A DNA stretch of 64,000 nt. Origin: Pleurocapsa minor HA4230-MV1. GTDB lineage: Bacteria; Cyanobacteriota; Cyanobacteriia; Cyanobacteriales; Xenococcaceae. The translations under genes and the position numbers were made by a program. Shown piece after piece: positions 55,755-64,000 of this stretch (within the stretch, counting starts at the first letter, position 1; each line of letters begins with the position of its first letter). The stretch is taken from positions 62,001 to 126,000 of the forward strand of contig JAHHHZ010000025.1 in the NCBI GenBank assembly GCA_019359095.1. The letters are read 5' to 3'. Below the pieces are notes generated by a model. That model was given only the letters and a program-made list of their open reading frames with translations. It did not search any database and was not told the origin of the DNA.

Positions 55755-56096
55755 AAACTTGTTTTTGAATTAGTTTTAAAGTTCTGAATCAGAGCGATAA
55801 AGTAATAGCAGTACGAACTCTTACTTAAACTACATTGTAAAAATACTCGAGTGTTCCGCTAGCAATTTAATAGGAGCTTTTTTGTAGATAATTAAACTTT
55901 AAAAAATATTAGTAATTTAGTATATACAATAATAGGATAAGTGTATTCATTTAAGAGAAAATACTTAGTCCTAGATTAATGTATAACCTACGGTCGATCG
56001 TACTGTCAATGCCCTAACTAAAATGAACCCAACACTTTACAGCAACTTCATTTAAGATGCAAAAAAAAGTAAAAAACCTTAGTAGGAAATACTGGG
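55755..56096. other. Intergenic region upstream of the polysaccharide genes
   Basis: The 342-base AT-rich gap between the FHA-ABC gene and the initiating transferase should contain the main promoter of the polysaccharide locus. I see no repeat array or frame; a run of A (AAAAAAAGTAAAAAACC near 56060) follows the ABC gene without a clear stem. Confidence 0.4.
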
Positions 56097-58559
56097 CTAA
56101 AAAATATCTTTTCGGCGCAGCACAATCAGAGCAACTATGCTGTAAATTAAAGTATGAACTATTAAAATTCCCCAATTAAGATTAAGATTTGACCAAGTAG
56201 CTTCATACACTGAAGAAGGTTGAAAGATGTCTTTTAGTACTTCACTACTCAAAACAGGGTTGGGTTTGGGCGCCATGGCATTAACGTCAGCTAAAGCACC
56301 ATATGCTCCAATTGACCAGCGACTAAGCATCAACCAAGACAGCTTGCTTGACCATCCTTCTAAGTTAAATAGTACGCCAGAAAAGATAATTTGGGGAATC
56401 ATTACTAGAGGTAAAATCCCATTACCTTCGTTCTCAGTTTTCACCAATGCAGACAGCATCAAACTCAAACTAGTGCTAGCAAGTAAAGTTAAAAAAGTAG
56501 TGATAGCAAAGCCTAAAGACCAAGGAAGTAGTTGAGATTGAGGGGATTGAAATACCAGTAAGACCACCACAGAAATTAGTAATGTTTGAACTACAGCCAG
56601 ACCACCACGAATAATTAGTTTGGAGGTTAAATAAGACCTTAATCCCAAATTAAGTAAGCGTTCGCGAAAGTAAATTGCTGTTTCTTGAACTATCTCCCGA
56701 ATAGAGTTAGCTAAACCAATCCAAATGGCGATTGAGCTAAAAATAAACAACAGACGAAGTGCTAAAGAAGCTTGAGTAATGCTGGGGTCATCGACAATGC
56801 TTAGAGGCTGTTCGTCACGTAAAGGCAAGCCAGTCAGAGCAATAGTAATTGGCCCTGCTAATAAAGTTAAAATCAGGCTGGTGCTGTCTCGACTAACTAG
56901 CTTCCAATAACGTTGGCACAGTAAAAATAGCTGTGCAAAAGGAGAAACACTTTTAGTATTGCTGGACTTAGCAGCCTGCTGATTTTCCTTGCCTGGACTC
57001 AGAGAATTTTGGATATATGCTCTATACTCATTGGAATTAGCATATTTTTGTGACCAGTAGCGAACCCGTTGAGCGATCGCCGCTTTATTTTTACCTTTGT
57101 TTAATTCAATGTAAATATCGGCAAAATCACCAAAATGCTCGTTTTCAAAATGTCCGCCGTTACGCTGAAAAAATGCTAAAGCTTCGTCTGGAGGGCCATA
57201 ATAGCAAAGGTTACCCCCCAAACCGAGAAAGGCGATGCGATCGCAAATTCCAATATTATCTGTAGCGTGGGTAACTAAAGCTATAGTTCTGCCTCGATCT
57301 GCTTGCTCCCGTAGCAGCTGCATCATTTCTTTATCTAAACCAGGATCTAGTCCTGAAGTTGGTTCGTCTAGGAAAAATAGTTTGGGATCTGCTAGGAGTT
57401 CCACGCCGATACTAACGCGCTTGCGCTGACCACCACTAAGTCGAGACACCAGGGTATTTTGCACATGAGAAAGCTTGATTTGCTCTAAAGTGCTGTTAAT
57501 CGCTTCATTGATGTCGGTGTCTGGTGGTAGTCGTAGCTGACAGGCATAGCGCAATACCTCTTCTACCGTCAGATTTTGGTGAATAATGTCATCTTGGGGA
57601 ACATAACCAACCTGAGAACGATAAACAGGCCAGTTTTTGCGTAGGTTATCGCCGTTGAGATAGACATTACCTGAAGATATTGGAGCAATGCCTAACAGTG
57701 CCTTCATTAAGGTAGATTTTCCTGCACCACTGCCGCCAACAAAAGCAACTAGCTGTCCTGGCTCTAAGACCAAATAAACATCATTGAGGATCGTAAAAGT
57801 TTCGCCTTTTTTATCTTTGACCTGAAAAGTCAGCTTGTGAGCATCGAGGCGAATTTGATTGGTAGCGTTAGTTAATTCGAGCGCTTCCCCTGTAAACAAC
57901 AAGACATAAGGCCCAATCTGGATTGTATCGCCGTTTTTGAGTTGAAAAGGCTTGTCTATACGTTCCCCGTTAACAAAAGTACCATTGCTGCTGTGATCCT
58001 GAAGAATATATCCCCCTCGACTATCAGGATTAATCGTGGCGTGGAAACGAGAAACCATCGGAGCATCTAATTCAATTGCCGACGTGCTATTAGGAGAGCG
58101 TCCTAATTCGACGGGCCATTTTTGTAACCCTTTGAGGTCAAGTCGTCGCACGCTGGGGATAATCATTTCCCCTTGTTTGGGATTATAATAAGTGAGAATT
58201 ATTTGTTGCCTGGGATCTTGCCCAATATGCAGTTGCTCTCCGTTTTTAAGGATGTGTCCTTCCGTTAAATTGATGCGAGACTGATTGAGAAAAATACCAT
58301 TACCGCTGGGCTTTTGCTGATCGCGATCGCCATCATAGATCCGAAAGTTATTGCCTTGTTTTTCGATAATTGCCTGTCTGCGAGAAACTATATTCCATTC
58401 ACTGGGAGTCAGCATATTTGCCCAGCTAGGATCTCTACCCAAGTAATTAAGCTCATGACTAAGACGCAGAACTTTTGTTTGACCTTGATTATTAAGTTCA
58501 ATATAAGGTTCAGTCTCAGCAGTTATGAGTATTGTCTCCTCGGAATAATTGCTAGTCAT
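56097..58559 (-). CDS. ABC-2 type (ABCG-like) transporter with two N-terminal FHA domains
   Basis: An 820-residue fusion. FHA 1 (about 38-112: LGRDPSWANM, VSRRQAIIEKQG) and FHA 2 (about 158-225: LGRSPNSTSAIELD, VSRFHATINPD, SSNGTFVNGERI) read phosphothreonine. The ATPase has GGSGAGKSTLMKAL (Walker A), LSGGQRKRVSIGVELL and LFFLDEPTSGLDPG, and is followed by six ABC-2 helices from about 560. ABCG-like FHA fusions are common in cyanobacteria and their cargo is unknown. Its place beside the Wzy-type locus suggests a role in envelope or polysaccharide export under Ser/Thr-kinase control, which is inference. Confidence 0.9.
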   Translation of the reverse strand: MTSNYSEETILITAETEPYIELNNQGQTKVLRLSHELNYLGRDPSWANMLTPSEWNIVSRRQAIIEKQGNNFRIYDGDRDQQKPSGNGIFLNQSRINLTEGHILKNGEQLHIGQDPRQQIILTYYNPKQGEMIIPSVRRLDLKGLQKWPVELGRSPNSTSAIELDAPMVSRFHATINPDSRGGYILQDHSSNGTFVNGERIDKPFQLKNGDTIQIGPYVLLFTGEALELTNATNQIRLDAHKLTFQVKDKKGETFTILNDVYLVLEPGQLVAFVGGSGAGKSTLMKALLGIAPISSGNVYLNGDNLRKNWPVYRSQVGYVPQDDIIHQNLTVEEVLRYACQLRLPPDTDINEAINSTLEQIKLSHVQNTLVSRLSGGQRKRVSIGVELLADPKLFFLDEPTSGLDPGLDKEMMQLLREQADRGRTIALVTHATDNIGICDRIAFLGLGGNLCYYGPPDEALAFFQRNGGHFENEHFGDFADIYIELNKGKNKAAIAQRVRYWSQKYANSNEYRAYIQNSLSPGKENQQAAKSSNTKSVSPFAQLFLLCQRYWKLVSRDSTSLILTLLAGPITIALTGLPLRDEQPLSIVDDPSITQASLALRLLFIFSSIAIWIGLANSIREIVQETAIYFRERLLNLGLRSYLTSKLIIRGGLAVVQTLLISVVVLLVFQSPQSQLLPWSLGFAITTFLTLLASTSLSLMLSALVKTENEGNGILPLVMIPQIIFSGVLFNLEGWSSKLSWLMLSRWSIGAYGALADVNAMAPKPNPVLSSEVLKDIFQPSSVYEATWSNLNLNWGILIVHTLIYSIVALIVLRRKDIF

Positions 58560-58821
58560 GATATCTAATATTTAGCTGATATTTATAATTGTCTAAAAAC
58601 ATGATGGAGAACACAAGATAGTTTTATAATATATATGCCTTGCAGTAATTAATATTGCTACGCAGAACTTAAGATTGAAACTCTCAGCAAATCAAACTAA
58701 TTTAAGTATTGTGTAGTATTTTGAGTAAATAGCTAGCAGTATTGAAGATGTTCTAAACTGCCAACAACCTCGCTCTAGAAAATATGCTGTTTAGCAGTCT
58801 TAGAGTGAAACTGTTGAACTA

Positions 58822-60045
58822 ATGCCAGTACAACTATTACATTTATTTTTTGGTCGATTAATGCTCCCTCGCCAAGATCCAGTTGAAATTTTTTCTACTT
58901 TTATTCAATTTGATGACGATCGCTTTGCAGGTTGGGCAACAGATCCTCGCCTACGTCGTAGCATGAGGCAGTCTGTGGATCAGATCTCAACGGACAACTC
59001 AGCTAATTTTTGGGCTTTATACTGGCATCAAATTTGGCAGCAACAGCCGACAGGTTTAGCAAAAGACCATTTAGCCGCTTATTTACAGGAAGTTTGCTTT
59101 TGGTCGGCGACCAAAACTATTAGTGGCTTTAGCAGTAGTCAATATACTGTTGCCGATTGCTTTCAAGTAGCGATCGCCCGTATTGATAAAATTCTTCAAG
59201 GGTTTGACCGCGAACGAGGATTTAATCTTACAAGCTATGCCAGTATTACTTTTGCCAATTTGATTCGAGAACTATTGCGCCAGCAGAAAGAAATTGATAT
59301 TTGTTCTGATTGGTCTTTACTGCGCAAGCTGAGTCAGAAAAGAATGATTGAGGCACTAGTTAATGCAGGACTAGATCGAGAAACAACTGAACGCTATATT
59401 TTAGCTTGGACTTGTCTTAAAACGATCTACGTTCCCGAACGAGCATCTTCGACTCGCAGTCTCCCAAAACCACAACCAGAAACCTGGTTAGCGATCGCTA
59501 ATCTTTATAATCAAGAACGGCATACTCAGTTAAAGCTGTCTACAGAAACGGCTAGCTGTTCACAGCTAGAAAACTGGCTGCTGATCTGCGTTAAGGCAGC
59601 ACGTTCCTATTTATTTCCCAACGTAGCTTCACTGAATCAACCTAAGCCTGGTTCTGAACAAGAAATCGGTGATTCCCTAGTGGGAGAGGTAACCCAATCC
59701 CTCTTGGCAGATATGATTGCTCGTGAGGAAATCGAGCAGCGCGCTCAGCAACATACCGATCTTAATCAGTTTTTGACCGCTACTATTAACCAATTAAAGC
59801 CAGAAGAACAGAAGTTACTGCAACTATATTATGCTTTGGGATTAAAACAGGCAGAAATTGCTCAGGAATTAAACACCCAACAATACAGTATTTCTCGCAA
59901 GTTATCTAAGATTAGAAAAGGACTGCTATTAGCTTTAGCACAGTGGAGTCAGGCAACTATGCATATCTCTTTGACCTCGGACATACTCGACAATATCAGC
60001 TCACTATTAGAAGAATGGTTAGCTAGCTACTATGACAGCAATTAA
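58822..60045 (+). CDS. Atypical sigma-70-like RNA polymerase sigma factor
   Basis: A 407-residue protein. The C-terminal part has a region 4-like helix-turn-helix (LKPEEQKLLQLYYALGLKQA, EIAQELNTQQYSISRKLSKI), and the middle has a region 2-like stretch (LQGFDRERGFNLTSYASIT followed by FANLIRELLRQ). The N-terminal domain (PVEIFSTFIQFDDDRFAGWA) is specific to a cyanobacterial group. It is 38 bases ahead of the DUF1822 gene, an arrangement I recall from other cyanobacteria. It is not a group 1 or 2 sigma factor. The regulon is unknown; the DUF1822 gene is a likely partner. Confidence 0.75.
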   Translation: MPVQLLHLFFGRLMLPRQDPVEIFSTFIQFDDDRFAGWATDPRLRRSMRQSVDQISTDNSANFWALYWHQIWQQQPTGLAKDHLAAYLQEVCFWSATKTISGFSSSQYTVADCFQVAIARIDKILQGFDRERGFNLTSYASITFANLIRELLRQQKEIDICSDWSLLRKLSQKRMIEALVNAGLDRETTERYILAWTCLKTIYVPERASSTRSLPKPQPETWLAIANLYNQERHTQLKLSTETASCSQLENWLLICVKAARSYLFPNVASLNQPKPGSEQEIGDSLVGEVTQSLLADMIAREEIEQRAQQHTDLNQFLTATINQLKPEEQKLLQLYYALGLKQAEIAQELNTQQYSISRKLSKIRKGLLLALAQWSQATMHISLTSDILDNISSLLEEWLASYYDSN

Positions 60046-60083
60046 CAATTAAATAGAAAATCTAGACTTAAGGATTTACACCG

Positions 60084-61250
60084 ATGATTACCGCAAACTC
60101 AACTATATTCAACTCTACAGATTTAGTTCTTGCATTAGACCAAGCTACTATCGATCGCGCTTGGTTACAAAGTCAAGCGGCTGGTAGCGCTTCTAGCCGT
60201 TGGCAGAACTATCTCAATCAAGTTACCTTAGCGGTTTTCCTACCCTGGTTACAAGAGGAAGTAGATGCTACGGCTAAGACACAGTGGCAACAAGGGCAAG
60301 TTGATGTTTGGGAAGTAGTTAACGGTACAGCGATCGCCATTGAAGATGCTAAATTGGTTTTGATTCCCAGCGAAGCCGAAGACCTAGAAGAACTAAGAGT
60401 ACCTCAAGAATGGATCGATCTGCCTAACTGGACAGCGGACTATTATTTGGCAGTACAGGTCAATGTTGATGCTGGTTATGTCCGAGTTTGGGGTTATACT
60501 ACTCATCAACAGTTAAAGCAGGGTAGTTTTAATCCTAGCGATCGCACCTATAGCCTCAGCGATCGGCAGTTGATCGCCGATCTTAATGTCTTATGGGTTG
60601 CTAGAGAATTATGTCTTAATGAAGTTACCCAAGCTGCAATTGAACCTCTTGCCGAACTTACTCCCCCACAGGCAGATAATTTAATTGAGCGTTTAGGTAA
60701 TCCCGCTCAGCTTTTACCTCGACTAGCCGTTCCTTTCACTACCTGGGGTGCCTTGCTGCAAAATCCTCAATGGTGTCGTCGGCTGTCTGCAACTCGTCGT
60801 GGTGTACCAAGCAAAACTCCTGTTTTACAGTGGCTCAAGCAGGGATTGAGTGACCTTTCGACAGAATTTGGCTGGAGACAGATTGAATTAAGTTTAAGCG
60901 CCGATGGAGCTAGAGGTGCTGCTACTGTTGATGGTGTTGTTCCCGCTTTTGGTTTAGCCAAAAAACTGGCGATCGCTAATCAACCTTACGAGTTAAAAAT
61001 CCTCCCCTTAGAAGAACCAGGATCTTGGCGCTTTGAAATGTCCTGCCTCACCCCTGGCTGTTTGATCCCCGCTGGCTTTAAGTTGAAATTACTCACCTCA
61101 GAACTACAAGATTTTGAGGGTAACGAAGATTTGGCAACGGAAGCAGTTCCCCAACTTTCCTTAGAAGTTGACCTCGATCCAGGAGAATTATTAGTCTGGC
61201 AAGTCGAACCGACTCCAGATAACTATCAACAGGAAACTTTGCAGTTCTAA
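60084..61250 (+). CDS. DUF1822 family protein
   Basis: A 388-residue soluble protein of the cyanobacterial DUF1822 family. Segments supporting this are WLQSQAAGSASSRWQNYLNQ, WQQGQVDVWEVVNGTAI and WIDLPNWTADYYLAVQVNVD followed by GYVRVWGYTTH. It has no membrane helix or catalytic motif I know. The start follows the sigma-factor stop by 38 bases and the two are probably one transcript. The C-terminus is acidic. Confidence 0.85.
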   Translation: MITANSTIFNSTDLVLALDQATIDRAWLQSQAAGSASSRWQNYLNQVTLAVFLPWLQEEVDATAKTQWQQGQVDVWEVVNGTAIAIEDAKLVLIPSEAEDLEELRVPQEWIDLPNWTADYYLAVQVNVDAGYVRVWGYTTHQQLKQGSFNPSDRTYSLSDRQLIADLNVLWVARELCLNEVTQAAIEPLAELTPPQADNLIERLGNPAQLLPRLAVPFTTWGALLQNPQWCRRLSATRRGVPSKTPVLQWLKQGLSDLSTEFGWRQIELSLSADGARGAATVDGVVPAFGLAKKLAIANQPYELKILPLEEPGSWRFEMSCLTPGCLIPAGFKLKLLTSELQDFEGNEDLATEAVPQLSLEVDLDPGELLVWQVEPTPDNYQQETLQF

Positions 61251-61433
61251 ACTGGCAAAATCTGCAAAATTTATTTAAGAGAAGATCTATATCTATTTTC
61301 AGGCGATTACCCTTCAGGTAGGCTGTGCGATCGCCAATATTTAATTAATTGAAGAATAATTGAAAAATTCAACTTTTTTGCTCTATATTTCTAATTATAT
61401 TTAGAGAAATATTGAAGCTGGCAGCTAATCACT

Positions 61434-61979
61434 ATGGGTAAGATATTACCTGAAATTGACAATAACTTACAATCTTGGATTAATAAACAACAAATGTTTT
61501 TTGTGGCTACTGCTCCTTTATCTGCTAATGGTCATATCAATTGTTCTCCTAAAGGGGCTGATTCTTTTCGCGTAATTGATCCAAAAACAGTAGCTTATCA
61601 AGACTTAACAGGAAGTGGCATCGAAACTATTGCCCATCTTCAAGAAAATGGCAGAATTGTGATCATGTTTTGCGCTTTTGCAGGCGCACCTCAAATTGTT
61701 CGGTTACATGGTACAGGTACTCCGCTCTTTCAAGATAGTGCCGATTACCAACACATAGCAAAATTATTTCAGCCTCATCCAGGGGAAAGATCGATTATTA
61801 AAATAGATGTCCAAAGAATTGCTACTTCTTGTGGCTATTCCGTACCCCTATATGATTATGTAGATGGACGTGATGTTTTAAATAAATGGACAGAGCAGAA
61901 AAGTCCAGAAGAATTAGCTGCTTATAGACAGAAGAAGAATCAATTAAGTATTGATGGTTTACCTGGATTGTTATTTTGA
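61434..61979 (+). CDS. Pyridoxamine 5'-phosphate oxidase-like flavoprotein
   Basis: A 181-residue split-barrel protein of the PNPOx-like group: MFFVATAPLSANGHINCSPK, GADSFRVIDPKTVAYQDLTG and GRIVIMFCAFAGAPQIVRLH. These proteins bind FMN, F420 or haem and often serve in redox detoxification. The ArsR gene follows 79 bases downstream in the same direction, so a link to the resistance cluster is possible. True PdxH is longer and lacks this C-terminus (KWTEQKSPEELAAYRQKKNQ). Confidence 0.82.
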   Translation: MGKILPEIDNNLQSWINKQQMFFVATAPLSANGHINCSPKGADSFRVIDPKTVAYQDLTGSGIETIAHLQENGRIVIMFCAFAGAPQIVRLHGTGTPLFQDSADYQHIAKLFQPHPGERSIIKIDVQRIATSCGYSVPLYDYVDGRDVLNKWTEQKSPEELAAYRQKKNQLSIDGLPGLLF

Positions 61980-62058
61980 AAGTCTATCTTGATATTTAGT
62001 TCTTGATATTTAGTTTTCAGAATCTTTTAAGATGGAAAAAACATTTCAATAAAACTTG

Positions 62059-62376
62059 ATGCAAGCTATCACTCAAGATCCAATTCAAGTCTCAACTTAC
62101 TTTCGCGCCCTTGCCGATCCTTTAAGAATACAAATAATCGAATTACTGCGTAATCAAGAGCTATGTGTTTGTGAACTGTGTGAAAAAATTGATGTAAGTC
62201 AATCTAAACTATCTTTTCATCTCAAAAATCTTAAAGAGGCTAACTTGGTAACTGCTCGTCAAGAGGGTCGCTGGATTTACTATCGTCTTAATTTAGCTCA
62301 ATTCGTCATTCTCGAACAGTATTTAGCTGAATATCGACGATTTGGAACTATTTTACCAGCAAAAAGCTGCAATTAA
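62059..62376 (+). CDS. arsR: ArsR-family metalloregulator, arsenic-type
   Basis: A 105-residue winged-helix repressor from the ATG at 62059 (a TTG one codon earlier is possible). The metal site NQELCVCELCEKI in helix 3 carries three Cys in the same spacing as the As(III) site CVCDLC of classic ArsR (Cys37, Cys39, Cys42 counting from the TTG). The recognition helix is SQSKLSFHLKNLKEANLV. The operator pair at 62425-62460 lies just past its stop and upstream of the next gene. As(III) or Sb(III) binding would release repression. Confidence 0.88.
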   Translation: MQAITQDPIQVSTYFRALADPLRIQIIELLRNQELCVCELCEKIDVSQSKLSFHLKNLKEANLVTARQEGRWIYYRLNLAQFVILEQYLAEYRRFGTILPAKSCN

Positions 62377-62424
62377 TTAGCTCGACTGGGATTGGCGTAA
62401 TTTATCGTAGCTGGTAATTTAACA

Positions 62425-62460
62425 CATCAAGTTTTTTTGATGCATCAAGTTTTTTTGATG
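62425..62460. promoter_or_regulatory. Two adjoining ArsR operators
   Basis: The 18-base sequence CATCAAGTTTTTTTGATG occurs twice in immediate succession (62425-62442 and 62443-62460). Each is an inverted repeat CATCAA/TTGATG around six bases, close to ATCAA-N6-TTGAT boxes known for cyanobacterial ArsR proteins. The pair sits about 75 bases before the ATG at 62535, so it should control the phosphatase-like, arsH and aquaporin genes. Confidence 0.8.
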
Positions 62461-62534
62461 TAAAATCAAATATTATTTTCGTAGTTTCACAATATCTCAT
62501 TAGTTGCGAATCTTAAGACGTAAAAACATATCAA

Positions 62535-62993
62535 ATGTCAGTATCAGTAACATATCCTAATTATATTTGGTGGCTTGTACCACAAAAACTAGCAGGAATG
62601 TCCAGACCACCACTAGAAGACTTACCTTTGCTCTATCAAGCTGGTATGAGGGGTATAGTTTCAGTCATGGATGAACCTTCGGGGATTAAAGAATATCAAG
62701 AGGCGGGATTTGAAGCCCTTTGGCTGCCAATTACAGGAGGTAAGTCACCTAGCTTAGAGCAAGTTAGACTATTTATTCAATTCGCCAAACCATTAATTTC
62801 TAACAATCAACCAGTAGCTGTTCATTGTACTAGCGGTAATCGTAGAACAGGAACGTTGCTTGCTGCATATTTAGTTGCAGAAGGAGAGTTGCCATCAAGA
62901 GCAATCTCCATGATTCAAAAAGCGCGCCCTACAGCGGAACTACGAGATGTCCAAAGAGAGTTTCTTGTCAGTTTGCCACAGCTATTAAGATGA
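62535..62993 (+). CDS. Dual-specificity phosphatase-like protein with CX5R motif
   Basis: A 152-residue PTP-superfamily protein. The P-loop is VHCTSGNRRTGT (Cys98, Arg104), the general-acid region is probably VMDEPSG (Asp46), and the C-terminal helix has AISMIQKARP. It lies between the ArsR operators and arsH, where many ars operons hold an arsenate reductase. Both ArsC of the low-molecular-weight PTP type and eukaryotic Acr2p use a CX5R site, so arsenate reduction is a plausible role here. A phosphotyrosine phosphatase role cannot be excluded. arsH starts 19 bases after its stop. Confidence 0.75.
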   Translation: MSVSVTYPNYIWWLVPQKLAGMSRPPLEDLPLLYQAGMRGIVSVMDEPSGIKEYQEAGFEALWLPITGGKSPSLEQVRLFIQFAKPLISNNQPVAVHCTSGNRRTGTLLAAYLVAEGELPSRAISMIQKARPTAELRDVQREFLVSLPQLLR

Positions 62994-63012
62994 TGTTTTA
63001 TAAAAAGCAAAA

Positions 63013-63639
63013 ATGACCAATTTTAATCATCCACCCAGAATCCTATTTTTATATGGCTCATTAAGAGAGCGTTCTTACAGTCGTCTTGTGGCAGAAGAAG
63101 CCGCCCGAATTATTACCAATATGGGGGCAGAAGTTAAATTCTTTCATCCCCACGAATTACCACTACGAGGACAAGTGCCAGAAACCCATCCCAAAGTACA
63201 AGAACTACGAGAGTTAAGCCAATGGTCTGAAGGTCAAGTTTGGTCTTCTCCCGAAATGCACGGCAATGTTACGGGTATTCTCAAAAATCAAATTGACTGG
63301 ATACCTCTAACTATTGGTTCTGTAAGACCAACCCAAGGCAAAACTTTAGCGGTGATGCAGGTTAGTGGTGGTTCACAGTCTTTTAATGCAGTCAATACCT
63401 TGCGGATTCTGGGGCGATGGATGCGGATGTTTACCATTCCCAATCAATCCTCGGTAGCTAAAGCCTATCAGGAGTTTAATGAAGATGGCACGATGAAAGA
63501 TTCTGCTTATCGCGATCGCGTTGTCGATGTTATGGAAGAGTTATATAAGTTCACTCTGTTACTACGGGATAAAATTAATTACTTAACTGATCGTCATAGT
63601 GAACGTAAAGAAAAAGAAGAAGCAGAAAATAAACAGTAA
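63013..63639 (+). CDS. arsH: ArsH, NADPH-dependent FMN reductase for organoarsenicals
   Basis: A 208-residue flavodoxin-like protein. FMN/NADPH-binding words are [35 protein letters not shown] and [16 protein letters not shown], all diagnostic of ArsH. ArsH oxidises trivalent methylated arsenicals and has broad quinone and metal reductase activity. It is complete and is followed 55 bases later by an aquaporin gene in the same direction. Confidence 0.95.
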   Translation: MTNFNHPPRILFLYGSLRERSYSRLVAEEAARIITNMGAEVKFFHPHELPLRGQVPETHPKVQELRELSQWSEGQVWSSPEMHGNVTGILKNQIDWIPLTIGSVRPTQGKTLAVMQVSGGSQSFNAVNTLRILGRWMRMFTIPNQSSVAKAYQEFNEDGTMKDSAYRDRVVDVMEELYKFTLLLRDKINYLTDRHSERKEKEEAENKQ

Positions 63640-63694
63640 GCATTTAGTAGATAAAATTACTCCAAAACAAAATGAAAACTGCAATTGAAGATCA

Positions 63695-64000
63695 ATGAGC
63701 AAATTACCGAAGCCTAAAAAAACTGGGATGAATCATATTTTCTATTACTGGCAAGAAGCTATTACAGAATTTATCGGTACTTTTATCCTAGTTTTTACTG
63801 GTTGTGGAGCAGTTATGGTGGATACCATTAGCAATGGTAGTTTATCTCACCTGGGAGTTAGTTTTGTGTTTGGGGCAGTAGTAGCTGCTGTGATATATAG
63901 CACGCAACATATTAGCGAGGCTCATATCAACCCTGCCGTAACTCTCGCTTTTTGGACGAGCGGTTTTTTTGCTCGGCAAAAAGTAATACCTTACGTTGTA
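63695..64000 (+). CDS. Aquaporin/glycerol facilitator family protein, 5' part
   Basis: From the ATG at 63695 the frame stays open for 102 codons to the window end: MSKLPKPKKTGMNHIFYYWQ, EAITEFIGTFILVFTGCGAV, a second helix, and the first pore motif in AHINPAVTLAF (the NPA box). It is a major intrinsic protein of the AqpZ/GlpF/AqpS type. In Sinorhizobium an aquaporin (AqpS) in the ars operon exports arsenite, and the position here behind arsH suggests the same. The second NPA box and selectivity residues lie outside the window. Confidence 0.9.
   Translation, partial: MSKLPKPKKTGMNHIFYYWQEAITEFIGTFILVFTGCGAVMVDTISNGSLSHLGVSFVFGAVVAAVIYSTQHISEAHINPAVTLAFWTSGFFARQKVIPYVV

Overview
The window is chromosomal DNA of a cyanobacterium. 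It carries chlB (dark-operative protochlorophyllide reductase), the cyanobacterial/plastid ribosomal protein PSRP-3 (Ycf65), a NblB-like HEAT-repeat protein, demethylphylloquinone methyltransferase, a NarM-like nitrate reductase partner, the separate atpB/atpE (beta/epsilon) ATP synthase pair, the fbp-tal-zwf-opcA carbon cluster and several families restricted to cyanobacteria (DUF3120, DUF1822, DUF4912). HIP1 octamers (GCGATCGC) are frequent and heptanucleotide tandem repeats sit in many gaps. The genome appears moderately AT-rich and rich in small mobile palindromes, which would suit a unicellular or baeocyte-forming cyanobacterium; the genus cannot be fixed from the sequence alone.

Layout. 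0-11.7 kb: a small secreted Cys-rich protein, aspartate ammonia-lyase, then the forward run fbp, tal, zwf, opcA (Calvin cycle/oxidative pentose phosphate switch), an ion channel with an RCK domain, and argD. 11.7-15.1 kb is an accessory island: a possible structured RNA, two tandem paralogous small peptides with a GG-type leader and a CCC motif, a free-standing C39-like cysteine peptidase and a GH24 lysozyme-like protein. 15.3-28 kb: an SbmA/ABCD-type ABC transporter, a DUF3120 protein, an Opp/Dpp-type permease, an AT-rich orphan segment flanked by a partial gene duplication, CBS, NblB-like, TPR, DUF445, MenG, PadR and Uma2 genes. 28-42.5 kb: housekeeping genes (rplU, rpmA, chlB, aroQ, PSRP-3, atpE, atpB) around a graveyard of a broken toxin-antitoxin pair and gene fragments, then an uncharacterised three-gene membrane operon and the NarM-like gene.

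42.9-58.6 kb: rodA, then a reverse-strand exopolysaccharide locus of Wzy type (FHA-ABC exporter, initiating glycosylphosphotransferase, Wzc-like kinase, Wzy-like polymerase/ligase, Wzx-like flippase, two glycosyltransferases, a sugar epimerase and a WecG/TagA-type transferase). 58.8-61.3 kb: an atypical sigma factor paired with a DUF1822 protein. 61.4-64 kb: a pyridoxamine-phosphate-oxidase-like protein and an arsenic-type resistance cluster (arsR, a perfect tandem operator, a CX5R phosphatase-like protein, arsH, and an aquaporin cut by the window end).

The most unusual material is (i) the GG-leader/CCC peptide pair with its C39-like peptidase, including leader hairpins that differ in sequence but are kept at exactly the same distance from the start codon; (ii) several families of miniature palindromic elements, some nested inside others and some inserted in frame inside genes (Uma2, PadR); and (iii) an ars cluster in which a PTP-type CX5R protein and an aquaporin take the places usually held by an arsenate reductase and an efflux pump.
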